From Desulfolutivibrio sulfodismutans DSM 3696 (GTDB lineage Bacteria; Desulfobacterota; Desulfovibrionia; Desulfovibrionales; Desulfovibrionaceae): a stretch of 64,000 bases of DNA. Of the stretch, positions 47,426 through 56,671 are shown in pieces. The notes below the pieces were generated by a model. That model was not told the DNA's origin and made no database searches. It was given only the letters and a program-made list of their open reading frames with translations. Location: NCBI RefSeq assembly GCF_013376455.1, contig NZ_CP045504.1, positions 930,001 through 994,000 on the forward strand, in the 5' to 3' direction. The translations under genes and the position numbers were made by a program. How positions within the stretch are numbered: position 1 is the first letter of the stretch; each line of letters opens with the position of its first letter.

Positions 47426-47818
47426 TCATGGAACCAGATAACGCTGCATGAACAGGTCGAGAACCTTCTTTTTATCGGCGTCGGAGAGCAGCATGAAATC
47501 CCGATCCGCCACCTTGAGGGTAAAAAACTCCAGAAGCTTCATGCGGCGGATATCCAGGGGGGCCTTGCGAAATTCCGGCGTGCTCACGAAAATTGCCACA
47601 TCAGGGGCCGCCTTGTCCACATATCTGGCGGAAAGGGGTATGGTTTGGGGGGGGCGACGGTCGCCGACATCGCGGCCACCGCTTCTGGACTCGTGCTTCC
47701 AGGCCAGAAAATTGCTCATGAAGGTGTCATGGCGGCCGTAGCGCAAATGATAGAATATCCCCGAAACAAACAGAAGGAGCACCACGACGGCCAGAGCAAT
47801 GCTGTTGCGGATGCGCAT
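47426..47818 (-). CDS. Single-span membrane protein of unknown function
   Basis: 130 residues from ATG 47818. One transmembrane helix lies near the N-terminus (NSIALAVVVLLLFVSGIFYH); the rest is soluble and basic with DTFMSNFLAWKHESRSGGRD and a C-terminal helical part LSDADKKKVLDLFMQRYLV. No family recognised. It lies 71 bp after the M23 peptidase gene on the same strand, suggesting an envelope role. Confidence 0.7.
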   Translation of the reverse strand: MRIRNSIALAVVVLLLFVSGIFYHLRYGRHDTFMSNFLAWKHESRSGGRDVGDRRPPQTIPLSARYVDKAAPDVAIFVSTPEFRKAPLDIRRMKLLEFFTLKVADRDFMLLSDADKKKVLDLFMQRYLVP

Positions 47819-47889
47819 GACGCCTTCGCCTTTTCCGACGGAGTTCTTCCGGCTGTGACCGCAAGCGCGGCCCACACGGCAATCCGGGA

Positions 47890-49260
47890 CTATTGGGGGA
47901 TCTCGCCGCCGAAGCGACGTATCTTCTGGGTCACGTTGTCCTCAAGCCACTTGGCGTCCCACCATTCGATGGGAATGACCTCCAGTCCGGAAAGAACCAC
48001 CCCAAAGTGCAAATGGTCGCCAAAGGCCAGGCCCGTGGTCCCGGTGCGGCCGATGATCCGGCCCTTGGCCACGGCGTCGCCCGCCTTGACGTCGATCTGG
48101 CTCAGGTGCCCGTACAGGGTTTGCAGGCCCAGGCCGTGGTCGATGACCACGGTTTTGCCGTAAAGGCCCATATCTCCGGCGAAGACCACCACGCCGTCGT
48201 TGGCCGCGGGCACGGCGGCCTTGGGGGTCGAGGCCAGGTCGATGCCCATGTGGTACTGCCGGTCGATCTGCTCGCCCTTGTAAACATAGGCGCGCTCGGC
48301 CCCAAAGGAGCCCAGGACCGACGACCCGGGCAGGTAGATGAAAGGGCCGTTCCACAGGGGTTTGGGCGAGGTCTTGCGGCCCAGGTCGCGCAGGACGGCC
48401 TCGTCCTTGCGACGCTGGTCGCCGTTGACCTTGAGGAAAAGGGCCACGGGGTCGCGCGCTTCGGGATACTGGGCGGCGAAGGCGGGCATCTTGGCCGCCA
48501 AAAATTCGTCGCTGATCTCCACCCGCTCTTCCTTGAAACGGCGCTTGATGGCCATGTTCACAAAAAACCCGGTGCGCTCGTTTCCGGCCCGGTCCTCGGC
48601 ATAGAGACGGGGCTTGTAGTCCTCGGCCTCCATGTCCCGGGGATAGGCGAACAGGCACAGGTAGGAGCCGGAATCCTGCTTGAAGCCGGGGAAAAAGCGG
48701 TCGCCGACCATGACCCCGCTGCGTTCGGGCTCCTTGGAGACGGTGTAGACGACGAGCCCCACCCCGCCCTGGCGCATGTAATGGGTGGGCGTCAAAGGCC
48801 GCACGTTGGGCGGGGCCATGTCCAGGGTCATGCGACGGTCGATGCGGGCGGAGTTTCCGGCCCCGAAATTGAAAAAAGAGCCGTCCGTCACCACCACCTG
48901 CAAGTCGAATTCGCCGCCGCGCAGTTCGGCCTTTTCCAGGCTAAAGGTTTCCAGCACGGCTTTTTGCAAGGCATCGTAGGACTTACGCAACACGGTATAT
49001 TTTTTAAGCCCCTGGCCGGCCGTAACCACGATGGACTTGATGCCGGAACCCGGGTCTTCGGCCTTGACGGTGAACTCCTTTTTGAGTGAAACTGCGTCAA
49101 TGAGGGGATAGAGCGCCACCGTCGGCTTCTCCATATCCTCCATCAGAAAAAGTGCGCCCACTCCCGCTGCGGCAAGCGGCCCCAAAATGACCACGGCCAG
49201 AATCACCACGCCGACCGGGCCGATTTTCTTTTTTTTCTTGGTGGGCTTCGTAATGCGCAT
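47890..49260 (-). CDS. M23 family (LytM-type) peptidase
   Basis: 456 residues after AAGGATCGTC. An N-terminal lysine tract KPTKKKKKIGPVG leads to a transmembrane anchor, a periplasmic linker and Ig-like or beta domains. The C-terminal LytM domain has YHMGIDLASTP and LGLQTLYGHLSQIDVKAGD, with the zinc ligand pair in GDHLHFGVVLSG. It hydrolyses or regulates cleavage of peptidoglycan cross-bridges. Divergent from the 3D-domain gene, with starts 85 bp apart. Confidence 0.9.
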   Translation of the reverse strand: MRITKPTKKKKKIGPVGVVILAVVILGPLAAAGVGALFLMEDMEKPTVALYPLIDAVSLKKEFTVKAEDPGSGIKSIVVTAGQGLKKYTVLRKSYDALQKAVLETFSLEKAELRGGEFDLQVVVTDGSFFNFGAGNSARIDRRMTLDMAPPNVRPLTPTHYMRQGGVGLVVYTVSKEPERSGVMVGDRFFPGFKQDSGSYLCLFAYPRDMEAEDYKPRLYAEDRAGNERTGFFVNMAIKRRFKEERVEISDEFLAAKMPAFAAQYPEARDPVALFLKVNGDQRRKDEAVLRDLGRKTSPKPLWNGPFIYLPGSSVLGSFGAERAYVYKGEQIDRQYHMGIDLASTPKAAVPAANDGVVVFAGDMGLYGKTVVIDHGLGLQTLYGHLSQIDVKAGDAVAKGRIIGRTGTTGLAFGDHLHFGVVLSGLEVIPIEWWDAKWLEDNVTQKIRRFGGEIPQ

Positions 49261-49345
49261 GACGATCCTTCAACACGTACGCCGCGCGGCATGCGAGGCG
49301 TGTGGTGTCATAAACGTTCGCAGGGAGCAAGACAAGGTGCAGCCG

Positions 49346-49897
49346 ATGATTTCCCCTCCCCACGACTCTCCCCCGACGCAGGAACGGACGGTTTCAGCCT
49401 CCCGGAACGCCTTGCCTGGATTGGGGAAACTCCATGCGCTCCCTGCGGCGGCCCTTGCCGCAATGCTGCTTTTTTCGGCGATGGCCTTTCTCCAGTCGCG
49501 CACTGCGGCCCTGGCCAACAAGACGGCACAGGCAGCCGTGGAACTGTCCATGCGCCTCGCAGACGCCCGGTCGGCCGGGGATCTCTTCGCCCCCTCTCCC
49601 GAACCGCGCCTGTTTGCGGTCACGGTCACGGCCTACAGTCCGACCCCGGACCAGACCTGGGGCGACCCCTGGACCGGGGCCATGGGCCGCCGGGTGCGTC
49701 CCGGAAAGACCCTGGCCGTCTCCCACGACCTCAAGCACCTTTTGGGCAGCCGGGTCTACGTCCAGGGCGTGGGCTACCTGGTGGCCGAGGATCTCATGCA
49801 TCCCCGCTGGGAAAACCGGGTGGATCTGTGCCTGCGGACCCGTGACCGGGCCGAGGCCTTCGGCATCCGACAATTGAACATGGTCGTGCTGGACTGA
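49346..49897 (+). CDS. 3D domain protein
   Basis: 183 residues from ATG 49346. The N-terminal membrane span is LPAAALAAMLLFSAMAF. The C-terminal part opens with LFAVTVTAYSPTPDQTWGDP, shows the three conserved Asp-containing regions of the 3D fold (SHDLKHLLGSRVYVQGVGY, VAEDLMHPRWENRVDLCL), and ends IRQLNMVVLD. This fold occurs in lytic transglycosylase-like (MltA/YuiC) proteins, so it probably acts on peptidoglycan. Its start is opposed to the M23 gene. Confidence 0.8.
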   Translation: MISPPHDSPPTQERTVSASRNALPGLGKLHALPAAALAAMLLFSAMAFLQSRTAALANKTAQAAVELSMRLADARSAGDLFAPSPEPRLFAVTVTAYSPTPDQTWGDPWTGAMGRRVRPGKTLAVSHDLKHLLGSRVYVQGVGYLVAEDLMHPRWENRVDLCLRTRDRAEAFGIRQLNMVVLD

Positions 49898-49963
49898 TCC
49901 GCGACCGCCCCCCTGCCTCCCCAACGCCCGAAACCGCATACGCCCCGGGCGCAACGCATCCGC

Positions 49964-51028
49964 CTATTCCAAGCGCGTAAAGGCCACGGCGTCCACATCG
50001 CCCACGGCCATGGACGCCCCCACCTCCACCGATCCGTCGGCCAGATAGGCCGGGGAGGAGTAGGTGACCAGGGTCTCCGGCAGATAGCCTTCCATCTTGA
50101 TGGAAGCCGGAATCTTTTCGGCCTTGCGCTTGTAGGCGTCGACGCACAGCAGCAGATTGCGCTTGGCGTTTTGCGCGGCGGCCTTCTGGGCCATGAGCGG
50201 CTCGCCCGCATCGGCCCGGCTGGTCCCGGTAGTGGAGATGCGCTCGGCGTCCACCCGGCATTGTCCCGTCGGGCCGGAAATGACCGTCGGCGTAGCGGCC
50301 GACGCCGCGGACGCCTGCACCGACGACGGGGCAACCGGAGCCTTGGCGGCCCCAGGGGCAGCCGCCGCAGGAGAGGACGCGGCCGGGGCCTTGGGCGGCG
50401 CGGCGCGCCTGGGATCGCCGGAAACCAGGGTCGGATCGGACACGCCCAGGGCGGCCAGGGCGGCCTTGGCCTCGGATTCGGTCCCTGCCATCTTGGCGTA
50501 GACCCGATAGTAGGCCTTGCCTTGCGGCGTCTGCCCCTGCTCGATGGAGCCCTGGTGGCCCCGGGCCGCCAGCATGTCGCGCAGGCTCACGGCATTGGCC
50601 TCGTGTGCGAACGATCCCACCTGAAACGTCATAAGCCCCCCGGCCGGGGCCGCCGCCTGGGCGCCCTGGGCATAGGGGGAATGGGTCTGGCCCGCAGGCT
50701 GGCCCGGGGCGGCCTGGACCGGCTGGGCCACAGGCGCAGGCTGGACCGGAGCCGGGCCTGGCGCATAGGGCGGCAGGGGCTCCCCGCTGGTGGTGGACAC
50801 GCTCGGCTGGGGCGACGGGGCATACGCCGCAGGCGCGGAATCCACGGGAGGCGGCGTCGCGCCAAGATCACGTTCCGCAGGCGTCGGCCGACCGACATTG
50901 CTCCCGGCGGCAGTGGCGGCCGGCGGCGATTCGGGCGGCGCCCCCAGGATCTCCTTTTCGAAAGCGGCCCGACCGGAACATCCGGCCAAAAGGACCGCCA
51001 AAACCACAAGCAGCATGATCGTTTTCAT
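49964..51028 (-). CDS. SPOR-domain lipoprotein
   Basis: 354 residues after GGAGGAGACC. Lipobox MLLVVLAVLLAGCSGR at the N-terminus, then a long P/A/Q-rich linker. Then a SPOR domain at about 140-215 (LMTFQVGSFAHEANAVSLRD, GKAYYRVYAKMAGTESEAKA), and another Ala-rich linker. The C-terminal part has two Cys (TGQCRVDAERISTT, NLLLCVDAYKRKAEK) and a VGASMAVGDVDAVAFTRLE end. SPOR domains bind denuded peptidoglycan at division sites. It lies 85 bp after the L,D-transpeptidase gene. Confidence 0.83.
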   Translation of the reverse strand: MKTIMLLVVLAVLLAGCSGRAAFEKEILGAPPESPPAATAAGSNVGRPTPAERDLGATPPPVDSAPAAYAPSPQPSVSTTSGEPLPPYAPGPAPVQPAPVAQPVQAAPGQPAGQTHSPYAQGAQAAAPAGGLMTFQVGSFAHEANAVSLRDMLAARGHQGSIEQGQTPQGKAYYRVYAKMAGTESEAKAALAALGVSDPTLVSGDPRRAAPPKAPAASSPAAAAPGAAKAPVAPSSVQASAASAATPTVISGPTGQCRVDAERISTTGTSRADAGEPLMAQKAAAQNAKRNLLLCVDAYKRKAEKIPASIKMEGYLPETLVTYSSPAYLADGSVEVGASMAVGDVDAVAFTRLE

Positions 51029-51113
51029 GGTCTCCTCCATACCGGTTCGACGCCGTCTACGGGGTGACCGGCGACAGGACGCGGGGCTGCGCCGACGCGT
51101 CGCCAAGGCCCGC

Positions 51114-52433
51114 TCACGGCCCCGGCGCAATCGCCTCGACGCCCTGGCCGACCGTCGGCGAGGCATGCGCGGAAATGACGACCTCCGTGCCCACATCCAG
51201 AATTTTGGCCAGTTCCAAGCCTTCGTCGTTGCGCATGCGGATGCACCCGTTGGTTACCCGCTTGCCGATGGACTTGGGATCGTTGTTGCCATGGATGCGA
51301 TAGGCGAATCCATGGGAAAGATGCATCTTGAAAGGCCCCATGGGATTTTTGACGCCAGGGGGCATGACGTCGGGCAGGCTGCGGCCCTTTTGTTTGGCCC
51401 GACGTTTCATGTTCTCCGTGGGCCGCCACCAGGGTTCGAATTCAATCTGGGTGATGACGCCCCAGCCCGCCGGGGCCTCGACATCCCCCGCCGGGGTGGC
51501 CACACGGTAGGTCTTGGCCGGACGCCTGACGCCGTCAGGCTGTTTCTCATACAAAACAAGGATGTTGTCGGCCAGAAACACCTCAATCATGTATCGGTTT
51601 TTCCGTTCATAATAGTCCCGCCCGGCCGCGTCCAGCCGGTCTGTGGACTTTGCTTCGGCGGGCCGCCGCAACTGGTTCAGGACATAGGCCACAAGGCGGT
51701 CGCCGCCCTGGGGATCGGGAGCGGGAGCACTGGCCGAAACACCTTTCCCGGCCGCCGCGTCCGGGGCCATGGCCCCGCAGCCGAGAGGCTCTCCAGGCAG
51801 GGACGCGGACGGCGCGGAAGAACCTGGAGTGGCCGGATCAGAACGGACGCCCGCCGCCGGAACCGGAACGCCCGTTGCGGCATGGGCCGGTACGGACGGC
51901 GCGGCCGGTTGGGCCATCGCGGCGTCCCCCTGCCCATCGCGACTTGAGTCGCCCTGCGGGGTCGGGCCAGCCTGCCCGAGGGCTTGGGGCTCCGCCCGGG
52001 CGTCCATAAGCGACCCCACGGCGTCGCCGCTTCCCGGACGCCGCGCCACCTGAATCAGGCGATCCCGGTAAGGGGCCGGAACCTCCTGGGAAAATCCCGT
52101 GAGATAGCCGCCTAAAACAAAACCGCGCACGCCGCCCCGGGCCTCGATCTCCGCCCAGGCCCCGTCCGTGGCCACCACCCGGACCACCTCGCCGGCCCGC
52201 AGCACCTTTTTCGTGGCGGCCCCGGCATCAGGTCCGGCCAGCAGGCACAGACCCTGGAGCCGCACCGCCTCGTGGCGCACGGACGACGCCGACAGGGAAT
52301 CCCCGTCCGGCGCGGACGCCGCAGGGCCGGTCAGTCCGGTCGGCGCATCCTCGGCGTTGGCACGTCCGCCCACCAGGGCAACCATCGCACCCAGCAAAAT
52401 GACCGCAACCCACAGCCGCACCACCCGTTTCAT
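51114..52433 (-). CDS. L,D-transpeptidase with SH3-like domain
   Basis: 439 residues, signal peptide MKRVVRLWVAVILLGAMVAL. Residues ~55-115 are an SH3-like domain (VLRAGEVVRVVATDGAWAEI). A low-complexity linker of ~130 residues follows. The YkuD catalytic domain has the conserved His381 (YRIHGNNDPKS) and catalytic Cys397 in GKRVTNGCIRMRN. The enzyme forms 3-3 cross-links or attaches proteins to peptidoglycan. The start codon overlaps the nitroreductase stop by 3 bases, showing coupled translation. Confidence 0.92.
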   Translation of the reverse strand: MKRVVRLWVAVILLGAMVALVGGRANAEDAPTGLTGPAASAPDGDSLSASSVRHEAVRLQGLCLLAGPDAGAATKKVLRAGEVVRVVATDGAWAEIEARGGVRGFVLGGYLTGFSQEVPAPYRDRLIQVARRPGSGDAVGSLMDARAEPQALGQAGPTPQGDSSRDGQGDAAMAQPAAPSVPAHAATGVPVPAAGVRSDPATPGSSAPSASLPGEPLGCGAMAPDAAAGKGVSASAPAPDPQGGDRLVAYVLNQLRRPAEAKSTDRLDAAGRDYYERKNRYMIEVFLADNILVLYEKQPDGVRRPAKTYRVATPAGDVEAPAGWGVITQIEFEPWWRPTENMKRRAKQKGRSLPDVMPPGVKNPMGPFKMHLSHGFAYRIHGNNDPKSIGKRVTNGCIRMRNDEGLELAKILDVGTEVVISAHASPTVGQGVEAIAPGP

Positions 52434-53425
52434 GGTTCCCTCGTCTCCTCGTTTTCGAGGTCATGTCCCGCCGCGCCCGGTCCCTTCCATCCCTGCGGGG
52501 CATGGAAAAGCCGCACCGGGGGACGAAGCCTGCCAGCGACCCTCTGGTATCGCTCGGTGGAATAGCCCAGGGCGACGACCGCGTAAACCGTCTCCCCCCG
52601 GTCAATGCCCAGGCTTTCCTGAATCTTTTTGTCGTGCTGCATGGCCGCCACGGCATAGCCGATCAGGCAGGTTCCAAGCCCCATGGCATGGGCCGCAAGC
52701 AGCATGTTCTGGCTGGCCAGCAGGGCGTCTTCGGCCGGACAACTGGCCCCGGGCCGGGAGGTGACCACAATGGCCGCCGGTGCGCCATGGAAAAGCCTGT
52801 CCGTGCCGTCGCTGTCCCACAGGGCCAGGGCGGTTTGCACCGACGCGTAGTGCTCACGGTGATACTCCCCGAGTTCGGGGCGGCCGACAAGACGCATGGC
52901 CGCACGGATCAGGGGATTGGCCGCCATCTTGTTCAATTTTCTGAAAAACCGGGCCAGGGCCGCGCCCAGAAAGGTCACGGCCGGGCGGTCGGGCAAAAGG
53001 GTGAAGGCCCATTTCTGGCTGTTGTGCCCGGAGGGCGCGCTGATCCCGGCCCGCACCAGATCCAGGAGCGCCTCCTTTGGCACGGGCCGCTGCAGATAGC
53101 TGCGCACGGAGCGCCGCGACCGCATCAGCCGGATCAACTGCCCCGGATCGGCCTTCCCGGGGGCGAGCCAGTCCGGCGAGGTTTCGAAAGTGGCGAAGTC
53201 GTCGGCAAAGGGGTCCAGTCCGGCCACGACCACCGCGCCCTCGGGACAGACCGCCTGGCAGTGGCCGCAGGTCAGGCAGGCCTGGTCCGTGACCACGGCC
53301 TTCCCGCCCTCCAGGGCCAGGGTCTTGGTGGGGCAGGATCGCACGCACAGGCCGCAGCCCACGCACAACGCGGCATCGACCACGACCGGCATGACCGGCG
53401 TCGCCAGAGCGGCCCCCGTGCTCAC
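52430..53425 (-). CDS. Ferredoxin-domain nitroreductase family protein
   Basis: 331 residues from GTG 53425 (a G-rich sequence precedes it); ATG 53392 gives 320 residues and is equally possible. Two [4Fe-4S] motifs at the N-terminus, VDAALCVGCGLCVRSCP and CLTCGHCQAVCP, are fused to a nitroreductase/FMN domain (LMRSRRSVRSYLQRPVPKEA, GISAPSGHNSQKWAF, LAAHAMGLGTCLIGYA). This combination is known in anaerobes; the substrate is unknown. It is embedded in an envelope operon, 112 bp after NlpC/P60, and overlaps the next gene. Confidence 0.85.
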   Translation of the reverse strand: MSTGAALATPVMPVVVDAALCVGCGLCVRSCPTKTLALEGGKAVVTDQACLTCGHCQAVCPEGAVVVAGLDPFADDFATFETSPDWLAPGKADPGQLIRLMRSRRSVRSYLQRPVPKEALLDLVRAGISAPSGHNSQKWAFTLLPDRPAVTFLGAALARFFRKLNKMAANPLIRAAMRLVGRPELGEYHREHYASVQTALALWDSDGTDRLFHGAPAAIVVTSRPGASCPAEDALLASQNMLLAAHAMGLGTCLIGYAVAAMQHDKKIQESLGIDRGETVYAVVALGYSTERYQRVAGRLRPPVRLFHAPQGWKGPGAAGHDLENEETREP

Positions 53426-53537
53426 GCGCCCCCCCGGATCCGAGGGGACATGCCGCAGGGCGCAACGCCCCAGGAAAGAAGGCCGGACACCGGGAACACA
53501 ACGAGGCTGGGATGTTTTTTCATTCTGAAGCGTGGTG

Positions 53538-54314
53538 TTAGAGGTTGGCTTTCGAGGCGTTTGGTTCTGTGGCCGCGCTGACCCGGCGCTCCCCGCCGGA
53601 GGCCGTCGCCGACACGGCCTTGGCTTCAGCCGGAGATGAGGGCGGCGCCGCGGGCGGGGCTGCAATGCGCCGGGCGGTCACATACCACCGCGCATAATCC
53701 GGCGCGTCCATGCGTTCCACCCGAACCCCGGCGGATCGGGACGAAGAATGCAGCATGCGCCCGCCGCCGAGAAAGATCCCCACATGGTTGATGCCCGCCG
53801 TGCGATCCGTGGAGAAAAAAACCAGATCCCCGGGCAAAAGCATGTCCCGTTCCACGGCCGCCCCCATGGCGGCCTGATGGGCGCTGTGCCGTGGCAGCGT
53901 AGCCCCCAATCGCTGATAGACGGCCTTGGTCAGGCCCGAACAGTCCACCCCGGCTGGGGTGTCGCCGCCAAACAGATAGGGCGCGCCAATAAATCCTTCG
54001 GCCGCGCGCAGGATGGCTGCGCCGCGCACATCCAGCCCGGCCACGAGGTCGCCCGCACCCGGGGGAATCGTGTCCAAGATGGCGTTTTTCTCGCGCAAGG
54101 CCGAGACCAGCACGGCATGGTCCGGCTTTTTCTCGCCGGGACGCAGGGTGCACAGCTCCTGGTACCGGGCATCCACACGCCGGGTGCTGGTGTGCAGCAT
54201 GCCCAGTCCGTCCTCGAAGCCGTAGATCGTCTGGGCCTGGACGCCAGCAGGGCAAAAGGCGAGGCACACAAGCAGCGCCGCCGCAAAAGCCCCCATCCCC
54301 CGCCAGGCGCTCAT
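53538..54314 (-). CDS. NlpC/P60 peptidase
   Basis: 258 residues, start in ATGA overlap with the upstream kinase gene. Signal peptide with GAFAAALLVCLAFCPAG, then a DUF4124-like N-terminal segment (TIYGFEDGLGMLHTSTR). The NlpC/P60 domain has Cys125 in GVDCSGLTKAVYQRLG, His177 in AGINHVGIFLGGG and a third polar residue (His189 in MLHSSSRS). It cleaves D-glutamyl or other peptidoglycan bonds. A C-terminal Ala/Pro-rich tail is not conserved. Confidence 0.88.
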   Translation of the reverse strand: MSAWRGMGAFAAALLVCLAFCPAGVQAQTIYGFEDGLGMLHTSTRRVDARYQELCTLRPGEKKPDHAVLVSALREKNAILDTIPPGAGDLVAGLDVRGAAILRAAEGFIGAPYLFGGDTPAGVDCSGLTKAVYQRLGATLPRHSAHQAAMGAAVERDMLLPGDLVFFSTDRTAGINHVGIFLGGGRMLHSSSRSAGVRVERMDAPDYARWYVTARRIAAPPAAPPSSPAEAKAVSATASGGERRVSAATEPNASKANL

Positions 54315-55744
54315 GGCGCGTCCTGCGCCCGCAGGCAGGAGGCGACGACGCCGCCCGCGTCCAGTCCGGCAAGCTCCGGGTCGCCCGCATAGGTGATGCG
54401 GCATGGGGCCTCCACCCGCTTGAGCTTCATGCAGTCAGCCCGGAAAAGGCATCCCTCCTGCCCGCAGATATCGAAACGCCCCCGGCCGAAACAGGGCTCG
54501 AAGCCTTCGGCGGCCTGGATCTCGCGCACGGCGTCCACGGCCGACAGGCCCACGATGTTCACTCCGGCCTGCCTGGCCTTGGTGGTCAGCAGGCAGGCGT
54601 CCAGGCCGTCGCCCAGCAGATCGCAGGAGACGCCTGGGCTGCCTCCTGCGGCCGCGTCCTGCATGGGCATGGGCAGGCTCAGGCTGACGCTGACGCCGCC
54701 CTTGCCTGGGCTGTGCAGCGACAGCTCGCCGCCGTGCTCCATGACGATCTTGCGGGCCATGGTCAGACCGATCCCGGCCCCCCGCGCCTTTGTGGTGAAA
54801 AACGGATCGAACACGAAGGGAAGACTGTGATCCGGTATTCCTGGGCCTGCATCGCTGACGGCGATCCGCCAAAAATGGCCTTCCCGAAGGGCCAAAAGAC
54901 GCACGCGGACCAGGCCCGGGCTGGAAAATTCCACGGCATTGCGCAAAATCTCCATCAGAACCAGATGCACAAGCCCCTGGTCCATGAAGCACTCGCCCGC
55001 TTCCACCTGGATATCCCATTCCACCGTGCGCCCGGACTGGGCCGCCACCCGCCCGATAGCGGCCGTCACCCGCTCGACGAGCGGCAGAAGGGGCGAAAAC
55101 ATGGGCTTGGGACGCTGGATGGAGGCCAGCCGGACCACCGTGCCCACGATGCCTTCCAGGCGCAGGGCCTCGGAAAAGATGATGTCGGGATACTCCGTGG
55201 GCAGGCCGTGCTCCTGCATGACGGCCCGCATTTTGCGGGAAAACCCGCCGATGGCGGCTGTCGGATTGCGGATCTGATGGGCCACGGACAGGGCCAGGTT
55301 GCCCAGGCTCTCGATGATGTCGTGCTGCAGGCGGTTTTTCTCGCGCAGCACGCTGGTCTCGCGTTCCCGGGCCCGGTGCAGTTCGGTGACGTCCTCGAAG
55401 ATGCACACCACGCCGACCATCCGGCCGCTACGGCGCACGCAGGAGACGTTCACGATCAGGCGCAACGCGCGGCCATCAGGCGTTACGTAGGCAATCTCAC
55501 GCTGCTTCGCGCTGACGCCTTCATCGGTTCCCTGTCTGACCAGGGCGGCGAACTCCGCACTCCCCGACGCGTCAGGAAAGACATCGCGCCACACGACGCC
55601 TTTGAGCTGCTCCCGGGAAATCCCCAGAAGGGCCCCGGCGACAGGACTCGCGGCGGCGATGCGGCCGTCCCGGTCAATGACCAAAAGCCCCACGGGGATG
55701 CTTTTCAGGATGTATTCTTCGACCACACGCCTGGGCGTCGGCAT
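54311..55744 (-). CDS. PAS-domain sensor histidine kinase with Cys-rich tail
   Basis: 477 residues. The PAS domain (LLVIDRDGRIAAASPVAGAL) is followed by a coiled coil and the HisKA box NLALSVAHQIRNPTAAIGG. The ATPase domain has MEILRNAVEFSSPG, VSDAGPGIPDHS and GAGIGLTMARKIVMEHGG. A C-terminal module of about 100 residues, SGDL-type, contains CFGRGRFDICGQEGC and CMKLKRVEAPC: several Cys, as in a metal or Fe-S site. There are no membrane spans, so it senses an intracellular signal. No response regulator gene is adjacent. Confidence 0.87.
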   Translation of the reverse strand: MPTPRRVVEEYILKSIPVGLLVIDRDGRIAAASPVAGALLGISREQLKGVVWRDVFPDASGSAEFAALVRQGTDEGVSAKQREIAYVTPDGRALRLIVNVSCVRRSGRMVGVVCIFEDVTELHRARERETSVLREKNRLQHDIIESLGNLALSVAHQIRNPTAAIGGFSRKMRAVMQEHGLPTEYPDIIFSEALRLEGIVGTVVRLASIQRPKPMFSPLLPLVERVTAAIGRVAAQSGRTVEWDIQVEAGECFMDQGLVHLVLMEILRNAVEFSSPGLVRVRLLALREGHFWRIAVSDAGPGIPDHSLPFVFDPFFTTKARGAGIGLTMARKIVMEHGGELSLHSPGKGGVSVSLSLPMPMQDAAAGGSPGVSCDLLGDGLDACLLTTKARQAGVNIVGLSAVDAVREIQAAEGFEPCFGRGRFDICGQEGCLFRADCMKLKRVEAPCRITYAGDPELAGLDAGGVVASCLRAQDAP

Positions 55745-55801
55745 GGCATACCTTTCCCCGAACGATTCACATGCCCTGGACAGCCGGGAATTCGTGCACG
55801 C

Positions 55802-56671
55802 CTACTTGATCTCCCGGCAATCCGTGCATTCCTTGTTGTCCTTTCCCGCAGCGCCGTTGGCTGCGACCTTGGCCTCCTTGCCGCCCGGCGCCGCAGCCCC
55901 GGATTTGGCGTTTTGCACGGCCTTGTCCACAGCCTCCTCGAAGACAGGCAGCGGGGCCGCGCCGCGGATGGACATGCCGCCGACGACATAGGTGGGAGTG
56001 CCCCGGAATTTGAATGCCCTGGCCTCTTCCACATCCTTCTTCAGCCGCTCGTCGAGCTCGGGGCGCTTCATGTCGGCGTCCAGGCGCGCGGCGTCGGCCC
56101 CAAGCGACACGGCCAGTTCCCGCAGGGCGGCCTCGCCGCCTTCGGCCAGCTTCTCCTGATTGGCGAACACGGCGTCGTGGAAGGCCCAGGCCAGTTCAGG
56201 CTTTTGCAGTCCCAAAGCCTCAAAGATCAGGGCGGCCTGGCGGGAGACCGGGGCTGCGGCGAAATGCTTGAACACGACCTTGACCGCCTCCGGGCGGGTC
56301 TTGATCAGTTCCTTCATGATTCCGGCCCCGGCGGCGCAATAGTGGCAGAAAAAATCGGAGTATTCCACGACGACAACCGGCGCGTCGGCTTTGCCCAGGG
56401 ACAGGCGGCCGGGATCGAGCACAGGCTTGAGGGGGTTTTTCATCTCCTCCTCGATGCGCCTTTTCTCCTCGGCTTGCTGGCGCTCCTGGGCGGCCTCCTC
56501 CAGAATGCCGAGCAACTGGGCCTTTTCCTTGCGAAGCGCCTCAAGGAGAATCTCGGGATGTTCCTTGAGCAGGGTCCGCATTTCAGCTTCCACATTCTGG
56601 GCGCCCCGGGCCGGAACCACGGAAAACCCAAAGATTACAAGGAGTGCTACGATCACACGTCGTTTTGCCAT
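55802..56671 (-). CDS. DsbA-family thiol:disulfide oxidoreductase
   Basis: 289 residues with N-terminal signal (VIVALLVIFGFSVV), a helical coiled-coil stretch (~25-80) and a thioredoxin-fold domain with the active site Cys109-His-Tyr-Cys112 (YSDFFCHYCAAGAG). The cis-Pro loop is FRGTPTYVVGGM. A second CXXC, Cys282-Cys285, lies in the C-terminal tail after an Ala/Gly/Lys-rich linker, which is unusual. It is periplasmic and probably oxidises or isomerises cysteines of the neighbouring envelope proteins. It is the first gene of the minus-strand envelope group. Confidence 0.88.
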   Translation of the reverse strand: MAKRRVIVALLVIFGFSVVPARGAQNVEAEMRTLLKEHPEILLEALRKEKAQLLGILEEAAQERQQAEEKRRIEEEMKNPLKPVLDPGRLSLGKADAPVVVVEYSDFFCHYCAAGAGIMKELIKTRPEAVKVVFKHFAAAPVSRQAALIFEALGLQKPELAWAFHDAVFANQEKLAEGGEAALRELAVSLGADAARLDADMKRPELDERLKKDVEEARAFKFRGTPTYVVGGMSIRGAAPLPVFEEAVDKAVQNAKSGAAAPGGKEAKVAANGAAGKDNKECTDCREIK

